Source: Niebla homalea (Eukaryota > Ascomycota > Lecanoromycetes > Lecanorales > Ramalinaceae). Taken from it: a DNA stretch of 64,000 bases. Under the pieces are notes generated by a model. That model was not told the DNA's origin. It ran no database searches and saw only the letters and a list, made by a program, of their open reading frames with translations. A program made the position numbers and the translations under genes. Below are positions 11,901-22,700 of this stretch, piece by piece; position 1 is the stretch's first letter, and every line of letters begins with the position of its first letter. Location: NCBI GenBank assembly GCA_019925105.1, contig JAHGAU010000013.1, positions 372,001-436,000 of the forward strand, read 5' to 3'.

Positions 11901-14900
11901 CGACGGCAAGGCCAAGTAGCTTTATCACCGATTTCTCAAACTCGCTCTCCGCCCCAAGCCGCGTGCTGTATCTCCGAAACACTGATCTGAATTGCGGCCA
12001 GTCGAGCGACAGGGTAAGGTCTCCAATGGCCAGCACGGCCTCGGCTCTGAGGTTGTGCGCTACCTCATGACCTTCAGTATCAAATATAAAGAGCTCCAGC
12101 AGAGGCAGTAGAAAGTGAGCGACGTTGGCACTCCGCAGATTACCTTTACGAGCTTCGATTGCCAGACGTCGGATTGCTCGAAGGCGCCTATGTTGCTGGA
12201 TGTGCAAAATGTTCATGAAAAAGGACGCCTCGTCATCATCGTCCATGAGCAATGGGCGCAGATCATTGATTTCCTCCCATGTTGGTTGGTGACGAACAAG
12301 TTCGGCAAGTATCTTAAGATACTCCACTCGCACGAGTTCTGAAGGCGCGGAACAACCCTTGCGAAGGCCTGGCAGAAGGACCTTTTTCGACAGGGCAATG
12401 AATTCTGGGTCTTGCATCTTCTCATCCGTCGAGCCAGTCTCAACGAAACGACGTAGAGCATAAGATGCGTTTGATCTGACTGCCAACTCTCCTTCGTCCT
12501 TGATGAAAAACAACATATTGAAGAACAATGGCCTCCATTGCTTTGCAGACATGGAACGAAAGGTGTTCTCGTTGATTGTGTTGAAGGCCAGGAGGCGTCG
12601 GTCAAAGTCGGGTTCATCTAATTTGTGCTCGGCAACGGCATTCAGACTTTCGCACAACGCAGCGACGTGTTCCAGGTCTTGATCTCGAGAGGCAAAGACG
12701 TGCATAACTTTGACCACAGTCTCACGACTCTTCTGATCTCTGAAAAAGCCAAACATGCCAGAGACCGTGTTGAATATGCGCCTTCTCTGAAGTTCTGACA
12801 TAGAGTCCCAAGCTTTAGGAAGAAATCTTTCCACAATTTGCATAAGTTCTGCCTTGGATTTATGCCCAATCTTCTGAGACGTCTCGTCGAGTAGTACTCG
12901 CGAAACTTCAATGAGAGCTTGAGCTTGCCACGTATCGTTTGTCAAGTGTGCTAAAGCGCATAAGAGTCTGATACTAGATGCGGTGATATCTTTGCTGGTT
13001 CCGCCCTCCAGAAGAGAAGCCAGGTTATGGTACATGAAGTCAACGTTGTCTTGTACAATCTGGCGACACTTCTCGAGGGGCTCGCCGCGTGCTGTGGTAT
13101 GGTTCTTGAGCAGGTTTCCGGATAGGCTCTCAACAATCTTGAAAAGTATCTCGTCTAAGATGAACAAAATGACTTCATCTTTGCACGACGGCTCAACAAT
13201 GCAGTTGATGATGCAACGTAAAGTCCGAACATCATAATTGGTTATAAAGTGCACACTTTCTGGTGAAGAGGCCCATGTAGAGAAGAGACGCAAAGTGCTA
13301 GATACTGCTTGTGCTGTCTCTACGCTCAGTCTTTCAATACTTGGTGCCAAGATTGCTGCGTAAATCGTACTGAGGTATTTCGTAACCTGATGAGGTGGGA
13401 ACTTTTGAGCCACGAGGTTCAGACACTGCATTCCGAGTCCCCGCGTGGCTTTCACTAATGAGGTCTCACCCTGGTGATCTCCAGCGCCATCCTCGTCGCC
13501 TCCTTGTGGTGGACTTCTGCGTTTTGCGCGAAGAAGACAGTAGAGTATGGCTTCAATGAGAGGGACTGAGAGGTCATGGAGTTTGTGGCCGAAGTAATCA
13601 AACATATTCTTCATCATGTTCAGAATTCCAAGCTGTTTCCGCAATGTCACGTATTCACGCGCAACTTTTGCCTCATCCAAGGCTGAGCCATTAAACAACT
13701 CCAGACCCCACAGATCTCCCAAAGCGATAGCAACAAACTCTCGAATGTAATCATCCGACAGACGAAGGATCAGGTTCATCACAGTCTTGCGCTTCGAGGT
13801 CTGAATTGATTTGCTTGCACTCCCTCCTGTTCTTGCGATCGTCCTCCCATAGAGAATTCTAAGGAAGACCGTTCTGAATAGGGCATCGCTGACACTGTCT
13901 CTGGGGCTTTCCTGCTCCACGACCTCGACCAAGCTCGCGATCTCATCTTTGAATCGAGAGTCGTCTAGCAAATTGAGTAATTGATCCTCAAACGGCTGCA
14001 GCTCTGTCAATTTCCAGGGATAGATAGTCTTCAAGGATGCTCGCTGGATTTGAGCATCACCATTGCAGAGTAATCTTGTCAAGGCTTCCAGAACCTCCTT
14101 GGATTTGTATAGGGCTCGGGGATTAGTAAATTGACCAAAAACGTTCAGCAGTGCTTTGCGATCTCTCAGATCCCATTGGTGGGACTCTGTGGGTCCACTT
14201 ATTGACTCGCTGCTTTCGCAAGGCTCATCTTCTCCGCATCCTCCAGCTTGGCCTGCCCATGACAACAGGAAAGGTACGAGATGTCGCGACCGCCTTTCAG
14301 CAATGTCCGGGATTGACGACAACACACGTAAGGCTAAGGTACGGGACCCTGACGACTGAGGAATGTCCACGTCGTCGCAGATTTGGGCCGGCTTTTGCAA
14401 ATCACCTCGAACATAGATGTTGCTAGTGTATCGTTCTTCGGCGCAAGTTTCCACTTTTCTGAGATTTGAACATTCGAATTCCGCCATGAATGGTGGAGAG
14501 AATTTGGTGGGTCTAGGCTTCTCAGGCTGCTCAGACTCTTTTTCACATGAGCCAACACTGACCCAATGGAGAGCAATGTCCGACACAGTTTCGAATCCAA
14601 CTTCACTCTGCGCGATGATTTGCAAAGCAGCGATGGCATCCTCGCAGCTTTGAGAAAGTCTGTAGGTCAGCATACCAAAGCAGAAATTTGGGATTGCACC
14701 TCTGATGATCTCGTCTGGTTGACTTGAATCATACTTAGTCACCAAATTGCGAGTCTGCATAGAAATGAAGCGTGAGGTCTGAAGATTCAATGGACTGGTC
14801 TCTATTGTTAGAGCTGTGTCTACTAGATCAGAAACCAAGTCCTCATTGAAGTGCAGCCCACGAAGGATCTGCAGAGATAGGAGACGATGCCTGTGCGAAG

Positions 14901-16764
14901 CAGATCGAAGATTTTCGATCAATTTAATAGTCAGAAGTGGTTGAGAAGAAGTGCAAGAGAAGTCTTCGCGTCGGATGAGGGCAAGAAGCGCTTGGAGATA
15001 TGGTATGAAAGCGCCATACTGTTCCGCATGGAGGCAAATAGAAGGCCAAAGCTCTTCAAAGAAGCCCTCGAGCGAGGGGGAGTATTTCGCGTAGGTCTGG
15101 AGCCCGTGGCCCATCATCAGCGACCGCAAGGGGGTTGACGAAGATCCGTTGATTATTTCTCTGATGTGGTCCCTTAGCGCTTGCAAAAGCGTGGTTTGAT
15201 TACGGCACGTTAATTCGAAAACATCCAGTCCATTAAGGAAGTGAGAGAGTTCCTCAAGATTGTCGTGACATATTTGTAAGATGCTGAATCGCTCAATCGC
15301 CATTTTCTGCCAATCTGACGGCATGTGAAATTTCTTGCAATTGTCTGCATGAACGAAGTGACGGGCAGCTGTGAGTAGCTCGAGACGGTTGTTGTGCCAA
15401 CTTTTGGCAAGGAATCGCTTGAAATATGGCATTACAAAATGCTGAAATCTTTGTCTGCCCATGTCATTGAAAAATTGGCAAAAAGGAAGAAACGATTGCT
15501 TGTTTGACGTGTCGGCGATGATATTCATCGCATCATGGCTTCCCTGGGCAACGATCTCCAAAGGGGCTGACTGTAGGACGACAGCAATCATTTGGTGGAT
15601 GTTTATCCTTTCATCTGACCCAAGCCGCTCAGATGCTTTGAGCAGAATAATGCCGCCATCAAGAACGCCCTGCCAGTCTTGGATGCGAGACCCTTTGCGG
15701 ACTGTAGCAAGGATGTAGAGAAGCCTGCCCATAAACGCAATAGCATTCGTATCGGTGAAGGTATCGATGCAGCCAATTCGCCCGAGCAGGAATGTTACAA
15801 TGGGTTCTAGTCCAGCTGCATCGGTGTGGTGTATCATGGAGATTGTGGCGTGCTCAACCATTGCTCGCGCGGCACTGTCGTCAGATCTTGCGGTCGCAAA
15901 CTCAACTATACGTTGGTAGATCAGGGAGCCAGACGAATGAAGCCCTTTGTTACTTCCATTGATCGCTTTTACGATCAAATTTGTGGCTCCATATTGAAGG
16001 AGTCCTGCAGGATCTTCTTCCTCACCAGCTTCGGAATCATGCAGAGCAGACCCTAACGCAGCCTCGACAACGGAATCCAATGGTTTCGGATCCTTCTTGT
16101 GACAGGCAGCTGCTTTTCTCACCAGAAATGACAATGCTTCTGCAGCAAATCTTACTGTGTAGAGTTTTTGCGATCCACATCCAAGCAGAGGTGCCATGAT
16201 CTCAAATACTTGCTTAATATTTGGCAACAAGAGCCGCGAGAGATACTTGAAGAGCCGAGCTAGGCATGTGAAGCCCCATTCTAAAGCCTCCACATCGGAG
16301 CTCCGAGTCATCACCGAGACCATTAGAGTGAGTGCACGATTTACATGATGCCCAAATTTTGCACCCAAGTCACGGGCGAAGTTAACAAGTAAGTCCAGAA
16401 GTGGTTCAAGGGAGGCAGTGTCCAAAATAGTAACATGATCCACTAATCCTTCGAACAACTGTTCATGATGGTGAAGGACCTGTGGCAGCGTCTGGCACTT
16501 TGACTCGTTCTGCAGGACGAAACGGCCGAAGTCCTCGGACAAGTTGATGTTCTTCCACCGGTGCAAAGAATAGACGAAAAACGAATACGAAATATCTGAA
16601 TGTTCATCTGCGATTGCATCCGGGCGTTGGATCCGGACTGGGTTTATGGTCAATTTCGATATTCTTTCGTTAAACGATTCGAAGCGATGTTTTTTTGTCG
16701 ATTTAGTACCTCCCTTGGCCAATTTTCTAGGAAGTCGATTTGCCATGTGTGGTGTGGGCGCCAT
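8947..16764 (-). CDS. utp20: U3 snoRNP / small-subunit processome component Utp20 (DRIM family)
   Basis: One intronless frame encoding about 2605 aa, the largest gene here. The start is taken at the ATG at 16762-16764 (MAPTPHMANRL); the frame is open six codons further up only to a TTG, and a second ATG lies at 16744-16746. The N-terminus (HRFESFNERISKLTI, then YSFFVYSLHRWKNINLS, then LLPNIKQVFEIMAPLL) matches the DRIM/Utp20 N-terminal region. The bulk is alpha-helical HEAT-type repeats, and the end is a strongly basic tail (RKKQRKLARRIESRKARG) as in the family. Length agrees with yeast Utp20 (2493 aa) and human UTP20 (2785 aa). It is a nucleolar scaffold of the 90S pre-ribosome needed for 18S rRNA processing. 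Confidence 0.96.
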   Translation of the reverse strand: MAPTPHMANRLPRKLAKGGTKSTKKHRFESFNERISKLTINPVRIQRPDAIADEHSDISYSFFVYSLHRWKNINLSEDFGRFVLQNESKCQTLPQVLHHHEQLFEGLVDHVTILDTASLEPLLDLLVNFARDLGAKFGHHVNRALTLMVSVMTRSSDVEALEWGFTCLARLFKYLSRLLLPNIKQVFEIMAPLLGCGSQKLYTVRFAAEALSFLVRKAAACHKKDPKPLDSVVEAALGSALHDSEAGEEEDPAGLLQYGATNLIVKAINGSNKGLHSSGSLIYQRIVEFATARSDDSAARAMVEHATISMIHHTDAAGLEPIVTFLLGRIGCIDTFTDTNAIAFMGRLLYILATVRKGSRIQDWQGVLDGGIILLKASERLGSDERINIHQMIAVVLQSAPLEIVAQGSHDAMNIIADTSNKQSFLPFCQFFNDMGRQRFQHFVMPYFKRFLAKSWHNNRLELLTAARHFVHADNCKKFHMPSDWQKMAIERFSILQICHDNLEELSHFLNGLDVFELTCRNQTTLLQALRDHIREIINGSSSTPLRSLMMGHGLQTYAKYSPSLEGFFEELWPSICLHAEQYGAFIPYLQALLALIRREDFSCTSSQPLLTIKLIENLRSASHRHRLLSLQILRGLHFNEDLVSDLVDTALTIETSPLNLQTSRFISMQTRNLVTKYDSSQPDEIIRGAIPNFCFGMLTYRLSQSCEDAIAALQIIAQSEVGFETVSDIALHWVSVGSCEKESEQPEKPRPTKFSPPFMAEFECSNLRKVETCAEERYTSNIYVRGDLQKPAQICDDVDIPQSSGSRTLALRVLSSIPDIAERRSRHLVPFLLSWAGQAGGCGEDEPCESSESISGPTESHQWDLRDRKALLNVFGQFTNPRALYKSKEVLEALTRLLCNGDAQIQRASLKTIYPWKLTELQPFEDQLLNLLDDSRFKDEIASLVEVVEQESPRDSVSDALFRTVFLRILYGRTIARTGGSASKSIQTSKRKTVMNLILRLSDDYIREFVAIALGDLWGLELFNGSALDEAKVAREYVTLRKQLGILNMMKNMFDYFGHKLHDLSVPLIEAILYCLLRAKRRSPPQGGDEDGAGDHQGETSLVKATRGLGMQCLNLVAQKFPPHQVTKYLSTIYAAILAPSIERLSVETAQAVSSTLRLFSTWASSPESVHFITNYDVRTLRCIINCIVEPSCKDEVILFILDEILFKIVESLSGNLLKNHTTARGEPLEKCRQIVQDNVDFMYHNLASLLEGGTSKDITASSIRLLCALAHLTNDTWQAQALIEVSRVLLDETSQKIGHKSKAELMQIVERFLPKAWDSMSELQRRRIFNTVSGMFGFFRDQKSRETVVKVMHVFASRDQDLEHVAALCESLNAVAEHKLDEPDFDRRLLAFNTINENTFRSMSAKQWRPLFFNMLFFIKDEGELAVRSNASYALRRFVETGSTDEKMQDPEFIALSKKVLLPGLRKGCSAPSELVRVEYLKILAELVRHQPTWEEINDLRPLLMDDDDEASFFMNILHIQQHRRLRAIRRLAIEARKGNLRSANVAHFLLPLLELFIFDTEGHEVAHNLRAEAVLAIGDLTLSLDWPQFRSVFRRYSTRLGAESEFEKSVIKLLGLAVDSLHRASHDIEMSHTDGTGCTEEFADGAIATVHNRSQLAKSMPKGMRMSIEIANSLLPALVNYLHDKEEATVSRRVLVAIPTVKLLKMLSDDQFRERLPPMMTDLCNILRSRAQESRDLTRNTLGEIAILVGPAYFDFILKELRSALTKGYQLHVLSFTVHSILVTTAAVYEPGSLDYCLPQLVGIVIDDIFGTTGQEKDAEEYVSKMREVKSSKSFDSMELLAQYATVTELKHLVNPVSSLLEQSFDLRRLRKIDELLRRIAAGLTRNKANNDRQMLVFCHESIRGLYRSAVDSTRHLSNDFAKNTSGMSNKSSPKDKLLCFSLDVTRMVLKKHNELQTPSNLHGFMPIIGDCIVGVNEEVQTSALRLLHTIIRVPLRSIDEKAMFFVAECVKILRSATDTDTRVTQSALKLVAAILRERLNVQLRDNDLAYLLKRVLPDLDEPEKQNVAFGLFKSVMGRKLMLPEVYQAMDRVAIIMVTNQNKNARSLARGAFFQFVLDYPQTKDRFSKQVAFLIGNLEFPHHEGRQSVMEVIHLLFTKSRNDIVQQSFDRFFAPLVMVIVNDESSQCREMAATLLKSLFEISKAGQKQAMIDIMRAWLKQVDEPLIRRAAFQVYALYLETNATDAAAKRETSFLLSQLSYTLQSGGQDPASADWELLYVALQSMDKLCQSSPVSVFDSGFADLWADVIQMLRFPHTWVKFSAARLLGRYLADFFRLSGPDENMELPLEGSGGLMLSHSIVIDVSRASLRAFNIPGIGEDLANQCVRNLARLTRLMASTGMRWPLREYSATTVANEDSGVQDESDDEVTGVEMTDTSALLHLVYEACRILRRPPITTRAESLVPLKSILQLLAVVIHQTPVQVLPPLVPTILLPLQNLTDPNVSTPFSTDPAFREGFQSMISNAKELMSDTQAKVGTTEYVNALHNIKQKVKSRREERRTKRIIDRVADPEIAGRKKQRKLARRIESRKARGANEKARRQYM

Positions 16765-17206
16765 CCTGGACGTCAGGGTCAATGATTAGACGTAAGTGAG
16801 AAAGTGCAAATTCGGTGGTGGTGGTGGTGCTAAGAGAAAACATCATCAGTCATCGGAGTAACAATAATCCGCCGAAAACATTAGGGGCTGAAAGGCTTTT
16901 CACTCACTAGAATATTGGATGCGAGCAAACCTTGAGCACTTTTTATCGGATGATGGTACAGCTCGAAACACGACAACATGCCTGTCTAGTCTTTCATCGA
17001 CAGCACCATCTACTTCATACGAGGTAGCAATTTTCAGCTGCACGAACTGCACCGCAGTGTCTATTGTAGCCACACAGACAACTGGTTGATCAGACAAGCA
17101 ACTTTCGTATGAGGTGGGAGGTGAATCAGAAAGGTATTCGAGGCTGTGATCACGTCACTTCATTGCCTCCTCCCGACCTATACATTCGTCGTGCGGAATT
17201 TTCTAG
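16765..17206. other. Divergent promoter between utp20 and the CWF19-like gene
   Basis: About 0.44 kb between divergent genes, with a short GGT-repeat run at 16814-16828. A 65-codon reverse frame at 16900-17097 shows no domain and is treated as chance. Confidence 0.5.
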
Positions 17207-19058
17207 ATGACATCCAAAATGTAAGTCTCACTGGACATTGAAGAATTCGCAGCATTGTGCAAATAGAGGTTAAATATCTGATCTTCATTGACGGGGTGAT
17301 GTGGAGCAAAAAGCTAGAAGTCATCAGCTTTTTGTCCTTTTATTGTCCTTTTATAGCGCCTGGCTAAAGTCTCTTTTCAGCATTGTCGTAGGATCCGTTG
17401 ACGGGCATTTCGAAGTTTTCAGTAAAATCTCGAAGTTGCATTCAAAGAACGCTTTCTCACTGGCTCTACTACTTGGAGACCTATTCTCAGAGTCAGCTGA
17501 GCTATTTGACGAGGCCCAGGAGAATCTGGACTCTCTACTGAATGGATCAATCAACATCGCCTTGCCGACATATTTTACACTGGGGCCACGTCCACTCCCA
17601 CAAGTCGTGCAAGAACGACTACAGAAGACGGATGGCGAGATCTGCCCTAATCTCTACTTCCTTGGCAAGCGATCCATGACAAAGACGTCGGAAGGTCTTA
17701 GGATCGTTGCACTTGGTGGATCTTTAGACACAACGTTGACTACCGCGGCTTCAAAAGACGGCTTTCTACCATTTCACACTGAAGGTGACGCACGCGCTTT
17801 GCATGGAAACAACAGTGCCGACATCTTGATCACTTCTAATTGGCCGACCAGCGTTCGGACAGGGTCTTCCATTGAGAGTCCGGAGAAGGCGCAGGAGCCT
17901 GTATCAGAGCCCTGTATCGCGGAGCTTTGCTGTATCCTTAAGCCTCGTTATCATTTCAGCTCTTCTCCTTCGTTTTTCTTCGAGCGTGAACCATTCCTCC
18001 ATCCTCCCAGCAATGAACCAAATGGCTCTTTAAATGTCACGCGCTTCATCAGCATGGCAGCATATCGCAATTCGTCCCAGCAAAAATGGCTTTACGCTTT
18101 CTCGATCGATCCGCTACGGGGCACCATGAGCACCGTACCACCTAGCGCGACCGCTTTGCCATTTGTGCAGGCATCCAAAAAGCGCCTTCATCTCGATAGC
18201 CAGCAGCAAAGCTTTCAGCGATTCTCAGATAGAGCAGGTGGCAATCATGCCTCGCGTGGCACGAAGCGAAGGCGAATGAAGCCCCCGCCTGGTCCAGACT
18301 CGTGTTTTTTCTGCTTGTCTAACCCCAATCTTGCAACACATCTGATCACATCGATCGGCAATGACAGCTATCTGACTACGGCAAAAGGCCCTCTACCCAC
18401 ATCGCAGACATTTCCGTCCCTACCGAATCCAGGCCACGTGCTAATAATACCTTTATCCCACTCTCCTACCTCAAACGGCATCACCCCAGCTGACACGAGA
18501 TTGTCGACATTCGGTGAGATGAATGCTTATCGCCTCGCACTCCAAGACTTTGTTGCTTCTGTCTCAAAGAAGACCTTGGGCACAGTGTGCTGGGAGATCA
18601 GTCGTGGTGAGAACATCCATTTTCATTGGCAGATCTTACCAGTACCCTCACATTTGATCAAAGAAGGCCTCGTCGAGGCGGCATTCAAGGTAGCAGCAGA
18701 GAATGAGAAGTATCCTGCACTGGAGTCGCGAGACATTGGGGATGCCAATGGTGAGGTAGGAGACTATGTGAGAATCTGGTCTTGGTGGGATCAAGACAGC
18801 CTAGACGCCAAATCCAATGAAGATGAACATCAGGACAAGCAGGACTCGAAAGGGCATGAAAGTACAATGATCCTACCGCTCGAACCGAAAATCCGCTTTG
18901 ACTTACAATTCCCGAGAAGAGTCATTGCGCAATTGCTGGGCTTAGAGGACAGGATACATTGGCAGGATTGTGCACAAGATGATGCAGAGGAAAAAAGGGA
19001 TGCGGACGGGTTCAAGGAGCATTTCAAAGCGTTTGATTTTACCATTGAGAAAGCTTGA
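17207..19058 (+). CDS. CWF19-like protein (CWF19L1/Drn1 type), CwfJ-domain splicing-associated factor
   Basis: Two exons: a 14-nt first coding exon at 17207-17220 and 17381-19058, joined by a 160-nt intron (donor GTAAGT, acceptor TTTTCAG, branch GGCTAAAG). The joined product is 563 aa. The junction gives MTSKIIVVGSVDG, matching the family start with a metallophosphatase-like N-terminal domain (residues about 1-220, including ALLLGDLF and LPTYFTLGPR). A basic linker (KRRRMKPP) leads to CwfJ C-terminal domain 1, a HIT-like fold (about 345-470: CFFCLSNPNL, GHVLIIPLSH, HFHWQILPVP), and then CwfJ domain 2 (about 495-560). Yeast Drn1 binds the lariat debranching enzyme Dbr1 and spliceosomal components, so a role in intron-lariat turnover is likely. 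Human CWF19L1 is 538 aa. Confidence 0.93.
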
Positions 19059-19768
19059 TACCCCACATAGCCGAGCTTCGGCCGAGAAAGTCGAGGCCCG
19101 TTCAAATCTTGAACCGTACATAAAGTGACTAATACAAGAGAGGTCAAGAAGCAAAATACTTGAGTATCATAAGGTAGTCAGTAGGTACATTGAGATCGAA
19201 ATCTCGTGCCAAGTCTGGGTGGCTGCATATCCGTACCTACCGAGCTACCTAAGTGCTAGGTCGATGAGCCTCGGCTAGATCCAGATTAGTCACGTTTTAG
19301 CGTTCTAGGGTGGTCCCCGCATCCAATGAAAAGAGTGGGAAGTGGAAGACCGTGGTACCCAAAGTGGTAAGACTCCGTAAGAGAGCAAGGCGGTGGATCC
19401 GTGGATTTGAGGGTTCATGAAATGGAGCATTACGTAGGGACGATGTACTAAGTCCCCATGAACACGCCGTTGGTGTAGCCTGTGGACCCGTTGGTTTCCT
19501 GCATCTTCATGCAACGTGGACCTGCAATCTGTTCCATGCATGATTGCAGCTGGAGACCGAATTAGAAGCTTCCATGCGGCAGCCTCTCTGCACCCCGCCG
19601 ATATCCTCAATACCGTTCTCTTTCTCTTGACCCGCTCTCCCGCCAACCACCACGCATAGCAGCAGCTCCCCCAAATGCTTTGGCACCTCTCCTCACCCCT
19701 CCACTTTGTCATCTCGCCTGTTCTGGACTCCTCTTTGACCGGTCCCCTTCACTAAACGAGATACCGGA
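19059..19768. other. Upstream region of the adenylate cyclase gene
   Basis: About 0.7 kb holding the 3' end of the CWF19-like gene and the promoter/5' UTR of adenylate cyclase. A 135-codon reverse frame at 19305-19712 has no domain and lies in the likely promoter, so it is not called. Confidence 0.5.
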
Positions 19769-22700
19769 ATGACGAAAAGGGAAAAAGGACCATCCCGCCA
19801 TGGTCCAGATAGGATCAAGAACGGCCATATGCATGGCTCAGGCTTGGATTACAACTCCTCGACAGCTGCTCCTCAATATCCTCCAGCACCGCCTCAGTTG
19901 CGAACAAGTGATATGTAGGTCTCTCTTCTCAACTTCGCACCCATGGCAGCATTAATCGCCTATTGCACACAATGTTCGGACCCAAAAGAGGACTCGCTGC
20001 GCAACGGCTCGCAGAAAATTCGCTCAAAAACGCATGATCAGATAGAGGAATATACAGACTTAGAGGTGAAGCGAGAACGTGGAGATAATTCGCGGAAAGA
20101 GTCCCCAGATTCTCCCTCCATGAGGATCACAAAACTCGCCGTATTGGCAAGGCTGGCAATTGTGTTCGGCCATGATGCGTAGAATTGGATGAATCTGCTA
20201 ACACATGTTCATCCAGGTCTTTCAATGACCCATCAGGCCTCCTGAATAGCGAGGATCTCTTCTCCCAGCCTTTTAAAAACCCATCGAAAGAGGCATCGCA
20301 CAGCGCCCTGAGAGACGAGTCCCCACGTACCTTCAGAAATGATAGAAGTAGCACAGAAACATCTCCACGCAACCAATCAGGCTCGGCAGCGGAGATGTCC
20401 ACTGCACAAATAGCTCCATGGATCCATGATGGCCCTCCCATGTTGAGTACGTACGAGATCAACGCGAGCAATTTTCTGAGCAATGGCCCAGACGGATGGC
20501 AAACGTCGCCAAAGTCGTCGAGAGGGACCGATCGAAATGTAGCAATGGAATCGCCGTCTGATGTTGGCTACATTCGAGCTGATGACCGCCGACCGTCCGC
20601 GGTGAGCGACACAACAGTGAGCAGTCAAAATTCTACCTCCAAGGGCAGCTCACACCGGAACGCACCACACAAGAAGCTAGCAGGGTTCTTTGGAGACGAT
20701 GGCCGCCAGTCTTCAAGAGGGTCGGAGAACAGTATACCCAGCAGTCTTCACAGAGAAACGACCCAAGCCTCTCAAAACGGGTCGATCCAATCTAAGTACC
20801 CCGACGGTCGGCCGCTCTCACCCAATAGCTCACGCCCAAGGAGCCCCCTACCGTCTAGTGATGTCACACCATGGTTGTTCCAGGACTTCAAAGTAAGTTC
20901 TCTCAACAGAATTCTGTATATCAATATGATTTTATTGCGCCTCCCCACATCGAAAGCTTTAGGGGGATACGTATTGCTTCGAGTCTCCCGTGGAAGAATG
21001 CCGTTTTCAATTGTCCTAAGACACATCCATTCGGAAATCCGAAGAAGGAGCTATCCCGCTAATTGCTCTTTCCGCACAGGACGTGAGATCTTGGGGTGAT
21101 GCCCCCGTGCGACCAAACCCTGCTGGTCCGGATAAACAGCGCTATGTAGACGACAGTCCCTCATCAAATCATCTCCCTCATCCTTATCCTCATCATCATC
21201 ATCATCATCATCATCACCGTCTCCATCTTCCAGGTCACCGTCATACTCGAAGCCGCGAAGAGGCTCCTCAACCGCCACCTAAAGAGAGCTTTAATGGCAC
21301 TCCCACCCGTCCTCTCACAAATCGTCAAGACTCCGCCACCAGTATACGAATACCCAAGGACCATACACCCTCCTCTATAGCCTCGCGAAATACCCTGCCA
21401 CTACCCGGGAGTAGTCCTACGCCAAGCCCCAGTGCGGCTAGTAAGAAAAGCACAGTCGGCCGTGCTGAGACTATGCCTGGGCAGAAATCTACATTGGATC
21501 CCAGCTCGAAGAAGCGCACTCTACTGGACAAACTCCGAGGGCATAAAGTAGAGCGCAGTCCCAACGATTCGCTGGGTAGCTTACCAGGTTCATCAAACTC
21601 TCTACACACTGCTCAGACCAATGAAAGCGCGCGGAGTTTTCGGTCAGAACTTGCCAATCCAAACAAATCGGCTCGACAGGGCAGCGTTGCCACTTTCGAC
21701 AGCGGCTCTACCGCAAAAGCGTCGGATTACCCCAACGCGGACCTAGAATCGCAAATGTCGAAGAAGGAAAGCGCTGGATCAAGGATCTTGCATAGTCATG
21801 GCAAATTTCCAAAGCCAAAGCGTGGCTTCAGTTACGAAAGCCATAACAGCAAGGATCCTGAGAAGGCCAAGAAGGCAGCGATTCCCGAAGATTCAATGTT
21901 TGCGTTGGATACCAATCTGGATGACATGGAGGGCATCGTGGATAATAGCGCAACTGCCACGAATGCACCTCACGGCGGCATATTCACTGGCGAGCCTATT
22001 CCGGAAGAGCCTAAGAAAGAATTGCGAGAGGCCGATGCTGTGAGTGGGCCTGGAGCATGGGATGCGCCTGATTCTTGGGCAGTGAAGAAGATTGGCGACG
22101 AGAACCTTGGCCGGCTGCGAGAGATTGATGACGATGGCATTCCGCCTAAGTTGGAGGATGATGGTAAGACCCATTGCGTCCGTATTTTTCGCATCGATTC
22201 GACCTTTGCCACTTTGTCCCAGAGCGTCAACACTACGGCTTCTGAGATACTTCAGCTGCTTGGGAGGAAATCTTTTCTCCAAGATGATCTTGACAATTAC
22301 CAGATCATCATGCGGAAGCATGACCTTCATAGGCAGTTGGCACCCGGAGAGCGCCCGATTGCCATACAGAAGAAGCTTTTGGAGCAAGCTGGATACCAGA
22401 GCAGTGACAGGATAGAAGAGATTGGGCGAGAGGACAACAGCTATCTCGTCCGTTTTACCTTCGTACCGACGAAGCTGAGTGGATACTACAGCTTAGAAAA
22501 AGAACCAGGACAGGGTAAGCTGCAGAAATTCAGCCACGTCGACCTCTCCGGTCGCAGCCTGGTCACAATTCCCATTACCCTTTACCAGAAAGCGACTGAA
22601 ATCGTGTCCCTCAACCTGTCTCGAAATCTCGCACTCGATGTGCCCAAGGATTTCATACAAAGCTGTACCAATTTGAGGGAAATTCGATACATAAGCAATG

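Noticed and set aside
16765..16782. Six-codon upstream extension of utp20
   Set aside because: The extension begins with TTG, not ATG; the first ATG is at 16762-16764.
19305..19712. 135-codon reverse frame upstream of adenylate cyclase
   Set aside because: Lies in the expected promoter/leader, no domain, and composition is not gene-like.
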